From the NCBI GenBank assembly GCA_948857205.1, contig CAQPRV010000099.1, positions 1 through 20,377 of the forward strand: a stretch of DNA of 20,377 nt. Direction: 5' to 3'. Both the position numbers and the translations under genes were made by a program. Source of the DNA: an uncultured Clostridia bacterium (lineage in GTDB: Bacteria; Bacillota; Clostridia; TANB77; CAG-508). The notes under the pieces were generated by a model. The model saw only the letters and a list, made by a program, of their open reading frames with translations, did not search any database and was not told the DNA's origin. Below, in pieces: positions 7,801 to 14,156 of the stretch; position 1 is the first letter of the stretch, and every line of letters begins with the position of its first letter.

Positions 7801-8398
7801 GAGTGTAAATGTAGACTCAATAGAAGAATATAAATTAATAAAAGAAAGATATGACTTCATGAGTGAGCAAAGAGTAGATTTAGAAAATACAATAAGTAAA
7901 TTAAGAAAAGTAATTGCAGATATGACATCAACAATGAAAGAACAATTTAAAAAGCAATTTGAAATAATTAATCATAACTTTTCACAGGTTTTTAAAGAAT
8001 TATTTGGAGGAGGAAATGCATCATTAAAATTAGAAGATGAAACAAATATATTAAATTGTGGTATTGAGATAACAGTACAACCACCAGGAAAAAAATTGCA
8101 GAATATGATGTTATTATCAGGTGGAGAAAAAGCATTTACAGCAATTGCATTACTATTTGCAATTTTAAAAATAAATCCAGCTCCATTTTGTGTTCTTGAT
8201 GAAATTGAAGCGGCTTTGGACGATGTTAATGTATATCGTTTTGCAGAATATTTAAAAAGATTCTCTTCTAATACACAATTTTTAGTGATAACGCATAGAA
8301 AAGGAACTATGGAAGTAGCAGATACAGTTTATGGTGTAACAATGGAGGAAAATGGAATATCAAAACTATTATCAATGAAATTAAAAAATGAGACATAA
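4844..8398 (+). CDS. smc: Chromosome segregation protein SMC
   Basis: 1184 aa, the normal length for the condensin-like SMC ATPase that compacts and segregates the chromosome with ScpA and ScpB. Start ATG 4844 with an AAAGGTG site. Domains in order: N-terminal ATPase half with Walker A GPNGSGKS (residues 31-38); a long coiled coil (about 165-500); the hinge (about 505-670, including GKGMHGVLANII and the glycine-rich VINPSGAITGGSV); a returning coiled coil (about 670-1010); and a C-terminal head with the ABC signature LSGGEKA (1091-1097) and Walker B CVLDE (D1119, E1120). All catalytic elements are intact. The usual neighbours rnc and ftsY are not in the window. It probably forms a single-gene unit driven from 4537-4565, ending at a terminator whose left arm contains the stop codon. 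Confidence 0.98.
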   Translation: MYLKRLELQGFKSFADKTTLEFMPGITSVIGPNGSGKSNISDSIRWVLGEQSMKSLRGAKSLDIIFAGTQNRKSLGFAEASLVFNNEDGALPIEYTEVTVTRKIYRSGETGYFINKVPCRLKDVLELFMDTGIGKDGYSIIGQGKIDEILSNKSEDRRNIFEEAAGIVKYRTRKQESEKKLEHTKLNLLRINDILSEIEGNIEPLKQQSEKAKKYLNLKEELKNIEIGLFIYNIEKYKIDLEEIIKDEEIYNNQCNEEEGKLERIKQLKEELKSEIDDIINKIEEMSNIGFESQKEIEMLNSEINVANTRISNNKENTTRFEKEIEELNKKVTDLNEEINQKIQKKENLKQNRERFAKELKQKQEELAKLTEKLSEKELEIEKYKQKVEENTDKKYELQSENNAQNINYENYEKRQIQIKSEIANYISELDSTRLSKEEISKEFYEIESKRNKIVKYLEDMNKQKEEIDIKIKNYDREINQLLNETRIKESKLKFLIETEKEKEGYIKSVKQLLKACEETRELGKGMHGVLANIIDVPNEYQIAIEMCLGASLQNIVTDTEQDAKKLVEYLRINNLGRASFLPISSVRGKKLEKVKVKEKGYIGIASDLIKFDKKYEQVILNLLGRTVIVDNMETAITVAKQNGYTFRIITLEGDVINPSGAITGGSVAKKTVNILGRGKEIEKLQTELNNLKNKIEQLQKEKLNYENSIEDTLEEATSLEKELQEIDITYATEKQKVISIEENINKIENRIKNLKEEQEKLENQKDEAKNKEQQINQKLENIIEETQRLSKIIQEYAELNKDNQKYIDDLNFDITNLKISVSSFDESETSIEEMQQRITQDIEATNKSIENKKSQIKEMESDNLKLEQSILEIKEKINNIKEQVKNSDSKIEELKKSRIEKNKRLETQEEEISSKFKTIEELKAQIVKIDINKTKLEEDIQIIIEKMWEEYELTPNNVVDYKKPENVAQTQKNVNQLRVQIRDLGSVNVDSIEEYKLIKERYDFMSEQRVDLENTISKLRKVIADMTSTMKEQFKKQFEIINHNFSQVFKELFGGGNASLKLEDETNILNCGIEITVQPPGKKLQNMMLLSGGEKAFTAIALLFAILKINPAPFCVLDEIEAALDDVNVYRFAEYLKRFSSNTQFLVITHRKGTMEVADTVYGVTMEENGISKLLSMKLKNET

Positions 8399-8424
8399 AG
8401 GATAGACTTAAAATGTCTCATTTT
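8385..8424. terminator. Bidirectional terminator between smc and the XRE gene
   Basis: AAAATGAGACAT (8385-8396) pairs perfectly with ATGTCTCATTTT (8413-8424) around a 16-nt loop. A-runs on one side and T-runs on the other make it usable from both strands. The smc stop codon overlaps the left arm. Confidence 0.75.
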
Positions 8425-8433
8425 CCATTTGTT

Positions 8434-8829
8434 TCATTTTCTAATTTTTCTTTCTTGTGCATCAACAAGTGCAGTTACAATAATACTAACTGTCCTTTTA
8501 TTATGAGAATTCAATTTTAAATAATTTTCTATAAACTCATCATCGGCAATAAAATCAATTGTATGTAAATTATTATTAATAGTATTACCAAATAAAAAAT
8601 TAGCACTAATATTAAGAGCATTACAAACTTTAATATTTGTTTCAGTACTTCCAAAAGACTCGCCACGTTCCATATTACTTATATGTTCAGTTGAAACATT
8701 AATTAACCCAGCTAAATCTGATTGAGTAAGATTTGCATTTCTTCTAGCAATTTGCATTTTTCTTCCAATAATTTCTTTATATTCTTTAGCCATTTTTTCA
8801 TCAATTTCATAATTTTCCTGTTTATTCAT
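8434..8829 (-). CDS. XRE-family helix-turn-helix regulator
   Basis: 131 aa, start ATG at 8829 with a GGAGG site at 8836-8840. Residues about 23-82 form a Cro/CI-type HTH: MQIARRNANLTQSDLAGLIN, then VSTEHISNMERGE and NALNISANFLFG. The C-terminal third (about 50 residues) is a short helical region that could mediate dimerisation; no protease or sensor domain is seen. It is transcribed towards smc and away from the tetR gene. An extended -10 (TGCTATACT, minus strand, near 8858-8866) may be its promoter. A single stand-alone XRE protein next to housekeeping genes could control itself or the divergent tetR-ligase unit; no target can be named from sequence alone. Confidence 0.88.
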   Translation of the reverse strand: MNKQENYEIDEKMAKEYKEIIGRKMQIARRNANLTQSDLAGLINVSTEHISNMERGESFGSTETNIKVCNALNISANFLFGNTINNNLHTIDFIADDEFIENYLKLNSHNKRTVSIIVTALVDAQERKIRK

Positions 8830-9006
8830 TTATTACCTCCCATTAATTATTAGTAAAAGTATAGCAAGATAGGTAATAATTTAAAACGAACTAAAAATAA
8901 GAAAAAAATGAACAAATAAAACTATAAATTCTAGTTAAAAATGATTATAAGATTAAATGTTCTATTTGAAGATGATAAATCTTTAAACATAAAATAAGAA
9001 TATATT

Positions 9007-9019
9007 GAACTAATTGTTC
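9007..9019. promoter_or_regulatory. Inverted repeat GAAC-N5-GTTC, candidate operator
   Basis: GAACTAATTGTTC is a perfect 4-bp inverted repeat with a 5-nt centre, 17 nt upstream of the tetR -35 box and inside the divergent region between the XRE and TetR genes. A looser version (TTC-TATTT-GAA) occurs at 8961-8970. It could bind either regulator. Confidence 0.35.
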
Positions 9020-9036
9020 GAAACATAATAAAACTA

Positions 9037-9065
9037 TTGCAAAATTAGAACAAAAAATATATAAT
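9037..9065 (+). promoter_or_regulatory. Promoter of the tetR-acyl-CoA ligase unit
   Basis: TTGCAA (9037-9042), a 17-nt spacer and a perfect TATAAT (9060-9065). It lies 38 nt upstream of the tetR start at 9104. It has the same -35 sequence and spacing as the smc promoter. Confidence 0.7.
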
Positions 9066-9103
9066 AAGCATAATTATTATCCTAATACGAAAGGATGTTT
9101 TAT

Positions 9104-9673
9104 ATGAATAAAACGAAACGAAAAATATTTGAAACATCAATGAAACTATTTGCAGAAAAAGGATATGAAGCAACAAGCATTGAAGAAATAACAGCAACAG
9201 TAGGAGTAGCAAAAGGAACACTATATTATCATTTTTCAAGTAAAGAAGAAATATTTAATTTTTTAGTAGATGAAGGAATAAAATTATTACAAAACAGTAT
9301 AGATATAAAAACAGCAAAATATACTAGTTATATAGGAAAAATAAAAGCAATTATATTAATACAAATAAAAATAGTAATAAAATACGAAAACTTAATAACT
9401 ATTTTACTAAGCGAATTTTGGGGAAAAGGTTCAAGAAACCAAATGTGTAAAAACCAAATATTACAATATATAAATCAAATAGAAACAATAGTAAGAGAAG
9501 GAATAGAAAAAGGTGAAATAAAAAAAGGGAACCCAAAAGCAATTGCTTCAGAAATATATGGGTTAACATGTTCAGCATTAGTATATAAAATTAGAAATCA
9601 AGGGAAAATAAATATAATGGAATTATATAGAGAATTTGAAAACACAATAATAGAAGGCTTAAAAATAAAATAA
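9104..9673 (+). CDS. TetR/AcrR-family transcriptional regulator
   Basis: 189 aa from ATG 9104. An in-frame ATG at 9095 overlaps the AAAGGA ribosome site, so the second ATG is the better start. Residues about 5-51 are a typical TetR HTH: IFETSMKLFAEKGYEATSIE, then a turn and VGVAKGTLYYHFSSKEEIF. The C-terminal ligand-binding half is helical and unspecific, as is usual. Only 14 nt separate it from the acyl-CoA ligase at 9688, so the two are almost surely co-transcribed. TetR proteins next to fatty-acyl-CoA ligases commonly sense acyl-CoA or fatty acids; that this one does is an inference from context. Confidence 0.92.
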   Translation: MNKTKRKIFETSMKLFAEKGYEATSIEEITATVGVAKGTLYYHFSSKEEIFNFLVDEGIKLLQNSIDIKTAKYTSYIGKIKAIILIQIKIVIKYENLITILLSEFWGKGSRNQMCKNQILQYINQIETIVREGIEKGEIKKGNPKAIASEIYGLTCSALVYKIRNQGKINIMELYREFENTIIEGLKIK

Positions 9674-9687
9674 AGAGGGGTAAAAAT

Positions 9688-11409
9688 ATGAGAGAGCCAA
9701 TACATAAATTTATGGAATTTAAAGACTTAAAAGAGATGTTAGAAAAATCTGGTAAAGAATATGGAGAAAGACCAGCATACATTTTTAAAACAGAAGAAGC
9801 AGGAAAATTTAAAGAAATAACACACAAAGAATTTAGAGAAGAAATAAATAGTCTAGGAACAAAATTAATAAATATGGGACTAAAGAATAAAAGAATAGCT
9901 GTAATATCTGAAAACAGATATGAATGGGGAGTTTCATATTTAGCGACAGTAGCAGGTACAGGAATTATAGTTCCATTAGACAAAGCATTACCAGACAATG
10001 AAATTGAAAATTTAGTAATAAGATCTGAAGTTGAAGCAATATTTTACTCTAACAAATATAACGAAATTATGAACAAAATAAAAAGAGAACAGAATACAAA
10101 AGTAAAATATTTTATATCTATGGATTTAGAGAAAGAAGAAAATGGGACATATTCTCAAAGAGAATTAATAAAAGAAGGGAAAATATTACTAGAACAAGGA
10201 AACACAGAATTTTTAGATAGTAAAATAAATAATGAAGAAATGGGAATAATGTTATTTACATCTGGAACAACAGCAATGTCAAAAGCCGTAATGTTATCAC
10301 AAAAAAATATCTGTGCAAACCTAATGGATATAGCTTCTGTGTTGAAAGTGGATGAAAATGATAGATTCTTATCTTTTTTACCATTACATCACACATTTGA
10401 ATGTACAACTGGATTCTTATATCCTATATCAAAAGGCAGTTGTATAGCATTTTGTGAAGGAATCCGTCATATAGCAGACAATATAAAAGAATATCAAATA
10501 TCAGTAATGGTATCTGTTCCAGTCTTATTTGAAACAATGTACAAAAAAGTTTTAAAAGGAATAGAAAAAAAAGGAAAATTAGAAACAGTAAAAAAAGGAA
10601 TCAAAATAAGCAACTTCTTACTAAAATTTGGAATAGACATAAGAAAAAAAATATTTAAAGAAATTCATGAAAATCTAGGTGGAAAAGCGAGGCTATTTGT
10701 AGCAGGAGGAGCAGCATTAGATCCAGAAACAGAGAAAGGATTTAACGAATTAGGATTTGAACTATGTCAAGGATATGGATTAACAGAGACATCACCAGTA
10801 ATAGCAACAGAGGATGACAAATTTAGAAGATTAGGCTCAATAGGAAAAGCACTTCCAAGTATAGATGTAAAAATAATAGACCACAATGAAGAAGGAATAG
10901 GAGAATTAGTTGCAAAAGGGCCATCAATGATGATTGGATATTATAATAATGAAGAAGCTACAAAAGAAACTATAGATAAAGATGGATGGTTACATACTGG
11001 AGACCTAGCTAGAATAGATAAAGATGGTTATATTTTTATTTCTGGGAGAAAAAAATTTGTTATAGTATTAAAAAATGGTAAAAATATATATCCAGAAGAA
11101 TTAGAAAATTTAATAAATAAAATAGAAGGAATATCAGAAAGCTTTGTTTATGGAAAACCAGAAGATGATGGTGATTACAAAATATGTGCAAAAATTGTAT
11201 ATGATATAGAACTAGCTAAGGAAATTTATGGAACAACTGACGAGAGTAAGTTAAAAGAAATATTTTGGAAAGAAATTAAAAAAGTTAATAAAACAATGCC
11301 AGCATACAAATATATTAGGGAAATCAATATTACAGACAAAGAGTTAATTAAAACAACAACACAAAAAATAAAAAGATTTGAGGAAATTAAAACTGTAGTA
11401 AAAAATTAG
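9688..11409 (+). CDS. AMP-dependent long-chain fatty acid-CoA ligase
   Basis: 573 aa member of the adenylate-forming ANL superfamily, which activates a carboxylic acid with ATP to an acyl-AMP and transfers it to CoA. Start ATG 9688 after a GAGGGG site. Motifs: P-loop TSGTTAMSK (residues 191-199), YGLTETSP (363-370), GWLHTGD with the ribose-binding D439, the hinge-region GRKKFVIVLKNGKNIYPEEL, and the C-terminal catalytic lysine K560 in TTTQKIKR. All core residues are present. The P-loop reads GTTAMSKAVMLS and lacks the common G-x-P-K-G, as seen in the long-chain ligase branch. Substrate chain length cannot be read from sequence; an acyl-ACP or aryl-acid substrate remains possible. It is downstream of tetR and ends at the terminator at 11452. 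Confidence 0.9.
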   Translation: MREPIHKFMEFKDLKEMLEKSGKEYGERPAYIFKTEEAGKFKEITHKEFREEINSLGTKLINMGLKNKRIAVISENRYEWGVSYLATVAGTGIIVPLDKALPDNEIENLVIRSEVEAIFYSNKYNEIMNKIKREQNTKVKYFISMDLEKEENGTYSQRELIKEGKILLEQGNTEFLDSKINNEEMGIMLFTSGTTAMSKAVMLSQKNICANLMDIASVLKVDENDRFLSFLPLHHTFECTTGFLYPISKGSCIAFCEGIRHIADNIKEYQISVMVSVPVLFETMYKKVLKGIEKKGKLETVKKGIKISNFLLKFGIDIRKKIFKEIHENLGGKARLFVAGGAALDPETEKGFNELGFELCQGYGLTETSPVIATEDDKFRRLGSIGKALPSIDVKIIDHNEEGIGELVAKGPSMMIGYYNNEEATKETIDKDGWLHTGDLARIDKDGYIFISGRKKFVIVLKNGKNIYPEELENLINKIEGISESFVYGKPEDDGDYKICAKIVYDIELAKEIYGTTDESKLKEIFWKEIKKVNKTMPAYKYIREINITDKELIKTTTQKIKRFEEIKTVVKN

Positions 11410-11451
11410 TAATAAAGGTTTAGAATAATTCTATAGAAAATATAAAATAAT

Positions 11452-11492
11452 AAAAGATATAATAAATTTGTAAAAAAATTATTATATCTTTT
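11452..11492 (+). terminator. Intrinsic terminator after the acyl-CoA ligase
   Basis: AAAAGATATAATAA (11452-11465) pairs perfectly over 14 bp with TTATTATATCTTTT (11479-11492), with a 13-nt loop and a T-rich end. It lies 43 nt after the ligase stop. Confidence 0.75.
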
Positions 11493-11514
11493 ATAATCTA
11501 GGAAATAAAGTAAC

Positions 11515-11611
11515 ATTACAATAGATTGTAATATAAATGTAATAATTATGTAACAAAAACTTAACAAAAATTTGTAAATCAACTATTGTAGTTTTTTGTA
11601 ACTTAATGTAT
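11515..11611 (+). promoter_or_regulatory. Palindrome and phased TGTA-element array upstream of 11662
   Basis: ATTACAAT-AG-ATTGTAAT (11515-11532) is a perfect palindrome with 8-bp arms. From its right arm, TGTAA recurs at 11527, 11538 and 11549, exactly 11 bp apart. It appears again at 11573. TGTA then recurs at 11587, 11597 and 11607, 10 bp apart, across the promoter. The periodicity is close to one DNA turn, as expected for a protein binding one face. Confidence 0.4.
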
Positions 11612-11614
11612 AAT
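11586..11614 (+). promoter_or_regulatory. Promoter of the gene at 11662
   Basis: TTGTAG (11586-11591), a 17-nt spacer and a perfect TATAAT (11609-11614); a second TATAAT follows at 11615-11620. It is overlapped by TGTA elements. Confidence 0.6.
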
Positions 11615-11661
11615 TATAATAGTAAAAAGCAAATATGCGTAAGATAAAGGAGGTACATTAC

Positions 11662-12504
11662 ATGTCTAAGTCTGGCATAGTAAATGTGAGAATGGTTATC
11701 ACAGAAGAAAAGATGTTATCAAATATAGATAAAGTAAAAAAAGCAATAAATCCAAATAGCAAAAAACAAATAGTACAATTAGAAGAAGACACATACTTTA
11801 AAGATTTAGTAGAATCAATAAAAACATATTTAATAGAATATCCAAAAAAGAAAAACTTTCCATCAAGCATATATAAAGCAGCATATGACTTAGTAGAATT
11901 TGCAACAAATCAATTTGAAGAAAATACCAAAAATATAGAAGGACTAATTAGACAAAGGGAGCAAAATATTGCATTAGCAGGAGAACTAAAAGAAATCCTT
12001 CAATTATCAGAAAACAAAGATAAAGATTGGAAAAACAAAGTAAAAGAAGTTGAAAACAAATATCCAAAAGATATTATAGAAACATTAATAACAATAGGAA
12101 AATCAAAAGACAATTCTACACAAGAATACCAAGATGCTGTAAAACTTTTAAATGCTAGAATAAGTAATCTAGAATCTAATTTGCATATTGAAATAGATAT
12201 GGAAAGGATTGAAGACAAATCAAAAGCATTAAGTTATATTGGAATAGAAATTGCAGACGCACTAAAAACAATTCCAGCACCAGCTGAAATACAAGAAGAG
12301 ACACTTGCTGAAACACCAATAGAAGAGCAAAAACAAACAGTAGAAGATCAAGAATATGTACAAGACACTACATTTGAAGTTAAACCAAGCTTGTGGCAAA
12401 GAATTAAAAATAGTAAATTAATAAGAACTATTAGATATATAACTAAAATTAAAATAGTAGTAGATTATTCTGCATTACCAGAAGGAAAAGAAGATAAAAA
12501 ATAA
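11662..12504 (+). CDS. Unrecognised helical cytoplasmic protein
   Basis: 280 aa from ATG 11662, seven bases after AAAGGAGGT; the in-frame ATG at 11635 has no ribosome site. There is no signal peptide, no clear membrane span and no cysteine. The N-terminal 220 residues are charged and helical with coiled-coil character (for example EDTYFKDLVESIKTYLIEYP and NLESNLHIEIDMERIEDKSK). An acidic Gln/Glu/Thr-rich linker (about 220-250) follows, then a short basic stretch (SLWQRIKNSKLIRTIRYITK) before an acidic-basic tail. No family is recognised. It is a single-gene unit with its own promoter, the phased TGTA array upstream and a strong terminator. The layout (helices, linker, basic amphipathic segment near the end) recalls the split gene at 3556-4453, though I see no convincing sequence match. 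Confidence 0.8.
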   Translation: MSKSGIVNVRMVITEEKMLSNIDKVKKAINPNSKKQIVQLEEDTYFKDLVESIKTYLIEYPKKKNFPSSIYKAAYDLVEFATNQFEENTKNIEGLIRQREQNIALAGELKEILQLSENKDKDWKNKVKEVENKYPKDIIETLITIGKSKDNSTQEYQDAVKLLNARISNLESNLHIEIDMERIEDKSKALSYIGIEIADALKTIPAPAEIQEETLAETPIEEQKQTVEDQEYVQDTTFEVKPSLWQRIKNSKLIRTIRYITKIKIVVDYSALPEGKEDKK

Positions 12505-12529
12505 AAAGCCATTTAAAGATGGCTTTTTT
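12503..12529 (+). terminator. Intrinsic terminator after the gene at 11662
   Basis: AAAAAGCCAT (12503-12512) pairs perfectly with ATGGCTTTTT (12519-12528), with a 6-nt loop and a T6 run. The stop codon overlaps the left arm. Confidence 0.88.
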
Positions 12530-12556
12530 CTATACAACAAAAATTTAAAATATGTA

Positions 12557-12585
12557 TTGCTAAGAAATTAAAAGTAATGTATAAT
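12557..12585 (+). promoter_or_regulatory. Promoter of the lepB-holB-ricT-ferredoxin run
   Basis: TTGCTA (12557-12562), a 17-nt spacer and TATAAT (12580-12585), 34 nt before the lepB start. No terminator is seen until 15322. Confidence 0.7.
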
Positions 12586-12619
12586 AAGAAAGTAATAAAA
12601 AACAAAGGAAGCGATAAAT

Positions 12620-13252
12620 TTGAATACAACTGTAAAAGAAATATTAGAATGGGTATATTGTATAGTAATAGCACTTATATTAGCAGTACTATTTAGATAT
12701 TTTATAGGAACGCCAACAATAGTAAAACAAGTATCAATGTATCCTACACTAGTACAAGACCAAAGATTATGGTTAAATAGATGGGGAAGAACAACCAAAA
12801 CACTACCAAACAGAGGAGAAATAATAACATTTGAAGAACCAAAAAAAACAAACTACTCATATTCAGAAGTTAACCAAGATAATCCAATAGCAGAATATGA
12901 AAACAAAACAGGTTTTAAATGGTTCATTAACAACTTCTTAGAAATAGGAAAAAGAAGTTATATAAAAAGAGTAATTGCACTTCCAAAGGAAAAAGTAGAA
13001 ATAAAAGAAGGAGCAGTATATATAAACGATCAAAAATTAGAAGAGCCATATTTGCAAGAAGGAATAGTAACAGATGTAATAGGAGCAGGTTTCACAAAAT
13101 TCACTGTTCCAGAAAATTGTATATTTGCAATGGGAGACAACAGAAATCACAGTACAGATTGTAGAGCCTTTGGATGTATACCATTAGAAAAAATAGAAAG
13201 TACAGTAGCAATTAGAATATGGCCATTAGATAAATGGGGAAAGGTAGAATAA
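12620..13252 (+). CDS. lepB: Signal peptidase I
   Basis: 210 aa membrane serine protease that cleaves signal peptides of exported proteins. The start is TTG 12620, with AAAGGAA at 12604-12610; no ATG fits. Residues 9-29 form the single N-terminal membrane anchor (WVYCIVIALILAVLFRYFIG). The catalytic Ser39 lies in VSMYPTL and the general-base Lys116 in YIKRVIALP. The C-terminal box reads GDNRNHSTDCRAFG. Two positions depart from the usual pattern: Gln37 where the V-x-G-x-S-M box normally has Gly, and Cys where GDNR-x-x-S-x-D-S-R has Ser. The catalytic dyad is intact, so it is probably active. First gene of the run with holB (16-nt gap), ricT and ferredoxin. Confidence 0.93.
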   Translation: MNTTVKEILEWVYCIVIALILAVLFRYFIGTPTIVKQVSMYPTLVQDQRLWLNRWGRTTKTLPNRGEIITFEEPKKTNYSYSEVNQDNPIAEYENKTGFKWFINNFLEIGKRSYIKRVIALPKEKVEIKEGAVYINDQKLEEPYLQEGIVTDVIGAGFTKFTVPENCIFAMGDNRNHSTDCRAFGCIPLEKIESTVAIRIWPLDKWGKVE

Positions 13253-13268
13253 GTTAGGAACTACAAGA

Positions 13269-14156
13269 ATGTTTGATAAAATTATAGGAAATGAACAAAT
13301 AATAACAACACTAAAAAATATGGTAAAGCAAAATAAAACTTCACATAGTTATTTATTTTTAGGAATACAGGGAATAGGGAAGAAAATAATAGCAAAAGAA
13401 TTTGCAAAAATGTTATTATGTTTAGAAGAAGAAAAATACTGTAACAACTGTAAATCATGTATAGAATTTAATACAAAAAATAATCCAGACTATATATATA
13501 TTGAACCTCAAGAAAATAACATAAAAATAGAACAAATAAGAAAACTGCAAAAAAGCATTCAAGAAAAACCTATAATATCAGATAAAAAAATATACATCAT
13601 AGATAATGCAGATTTAATGACGAAAGAGTCACAGAACTGTTTATTAAAGACCTTAGAAGAACCACCCCAATATGCAATAATAATTTTAATTGGTTCAAAT
13701 GAAATATCATTTTTACCAACAATAAAATCCAGATGTACGATTATTAAGTTTAATAAAATAGAAGATGAAGAAATTAAAAAATATTTAGAATCAAATTATA
13801 GAATAAACACAAATGAAAATATGACAAAAATATTTCAAGGTAGTATAGGAAAAGCAATAAAATTAAAAGATAAACAACAAGATTATCAAATATTAGAAAA
13901 ACTAATAGAAGAATTCAATACAAAAACTCTAATTGACATTTTTAATGAAGCAAAGATCCTATATAATTCAAAAGATGAAATAGAAGATTTGTTAGAATAT
14001 ATAAATATATTACTATTACAAAAGTCAAAGAAGAATTATTTATTCACAAATTGTATAAAGATTGTGGAAGATACAAAGAAAAGATTAAAATTAAATGCAA
14101 ATTATGATATGGCAATAGACAATATGCTATTTAACATATGGGAGGAAGTAAATTGA
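13269..14156 (+). CDS. holB: DNA polymerase III delta prime subunit (clamp loader)
   Basis: 295 aa AAA+ clamp-loader subunit that helps place the sliding clamp on DNA at the replisome. Start ATG 13269 with AGGA at 13256-13259. The nucleotide-binding loop is GIQGIGKK (residues 32-39), lacking the Ser/Thr that normally follows the Lys. The zinc module is C51 with CNNCKSC (C58, C61, C64). YIIDNADLM and LLKTLEEPP follow, and IKSRC carries the arginine-finger R155. The zinc module, SRC and length fit delta prime rather than DnaX. The stop TGA overlaps the TTG start of ricT. The order holB-ricT is the classic Firmicute arrangement. Confidence 0.95.
   Translation: MFDKIIGNEQIITTLKNMVKQNKTSHSYLFLGIQGIGKKIIAKEFAKMLLCLEEEKYCNNCKSCIEFNTKNNPDYIYIEPQENNIKIEQIRKLQKSIQEKPIISDKKIYIIDNADLMTKESQNCLLKTLEEPPQYAIIILIGSNEISFLPTIKSRCTIIKFNKIEDEEIKKYLESNYRINTNENMTKIFQGSIGKAIKLKDKQQDYQILEKLIEEFNTKTLIDIFNEAKILYNSKDEIEDLLEYINILLLQKSKKNYLFTNCIKIVEDTKKRLKLNANYDMAIDNMLFNIWEEVN

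Noticed and set aside
9007..9019. GAAC...GTTC as a LexA (SOS) box
   Set aside because: The Firmicute LexA site has 4 nt between the half-sites (CGAAC-N4-GTTCG). Here the spacing is 5, and no SOS gene is adjacent.
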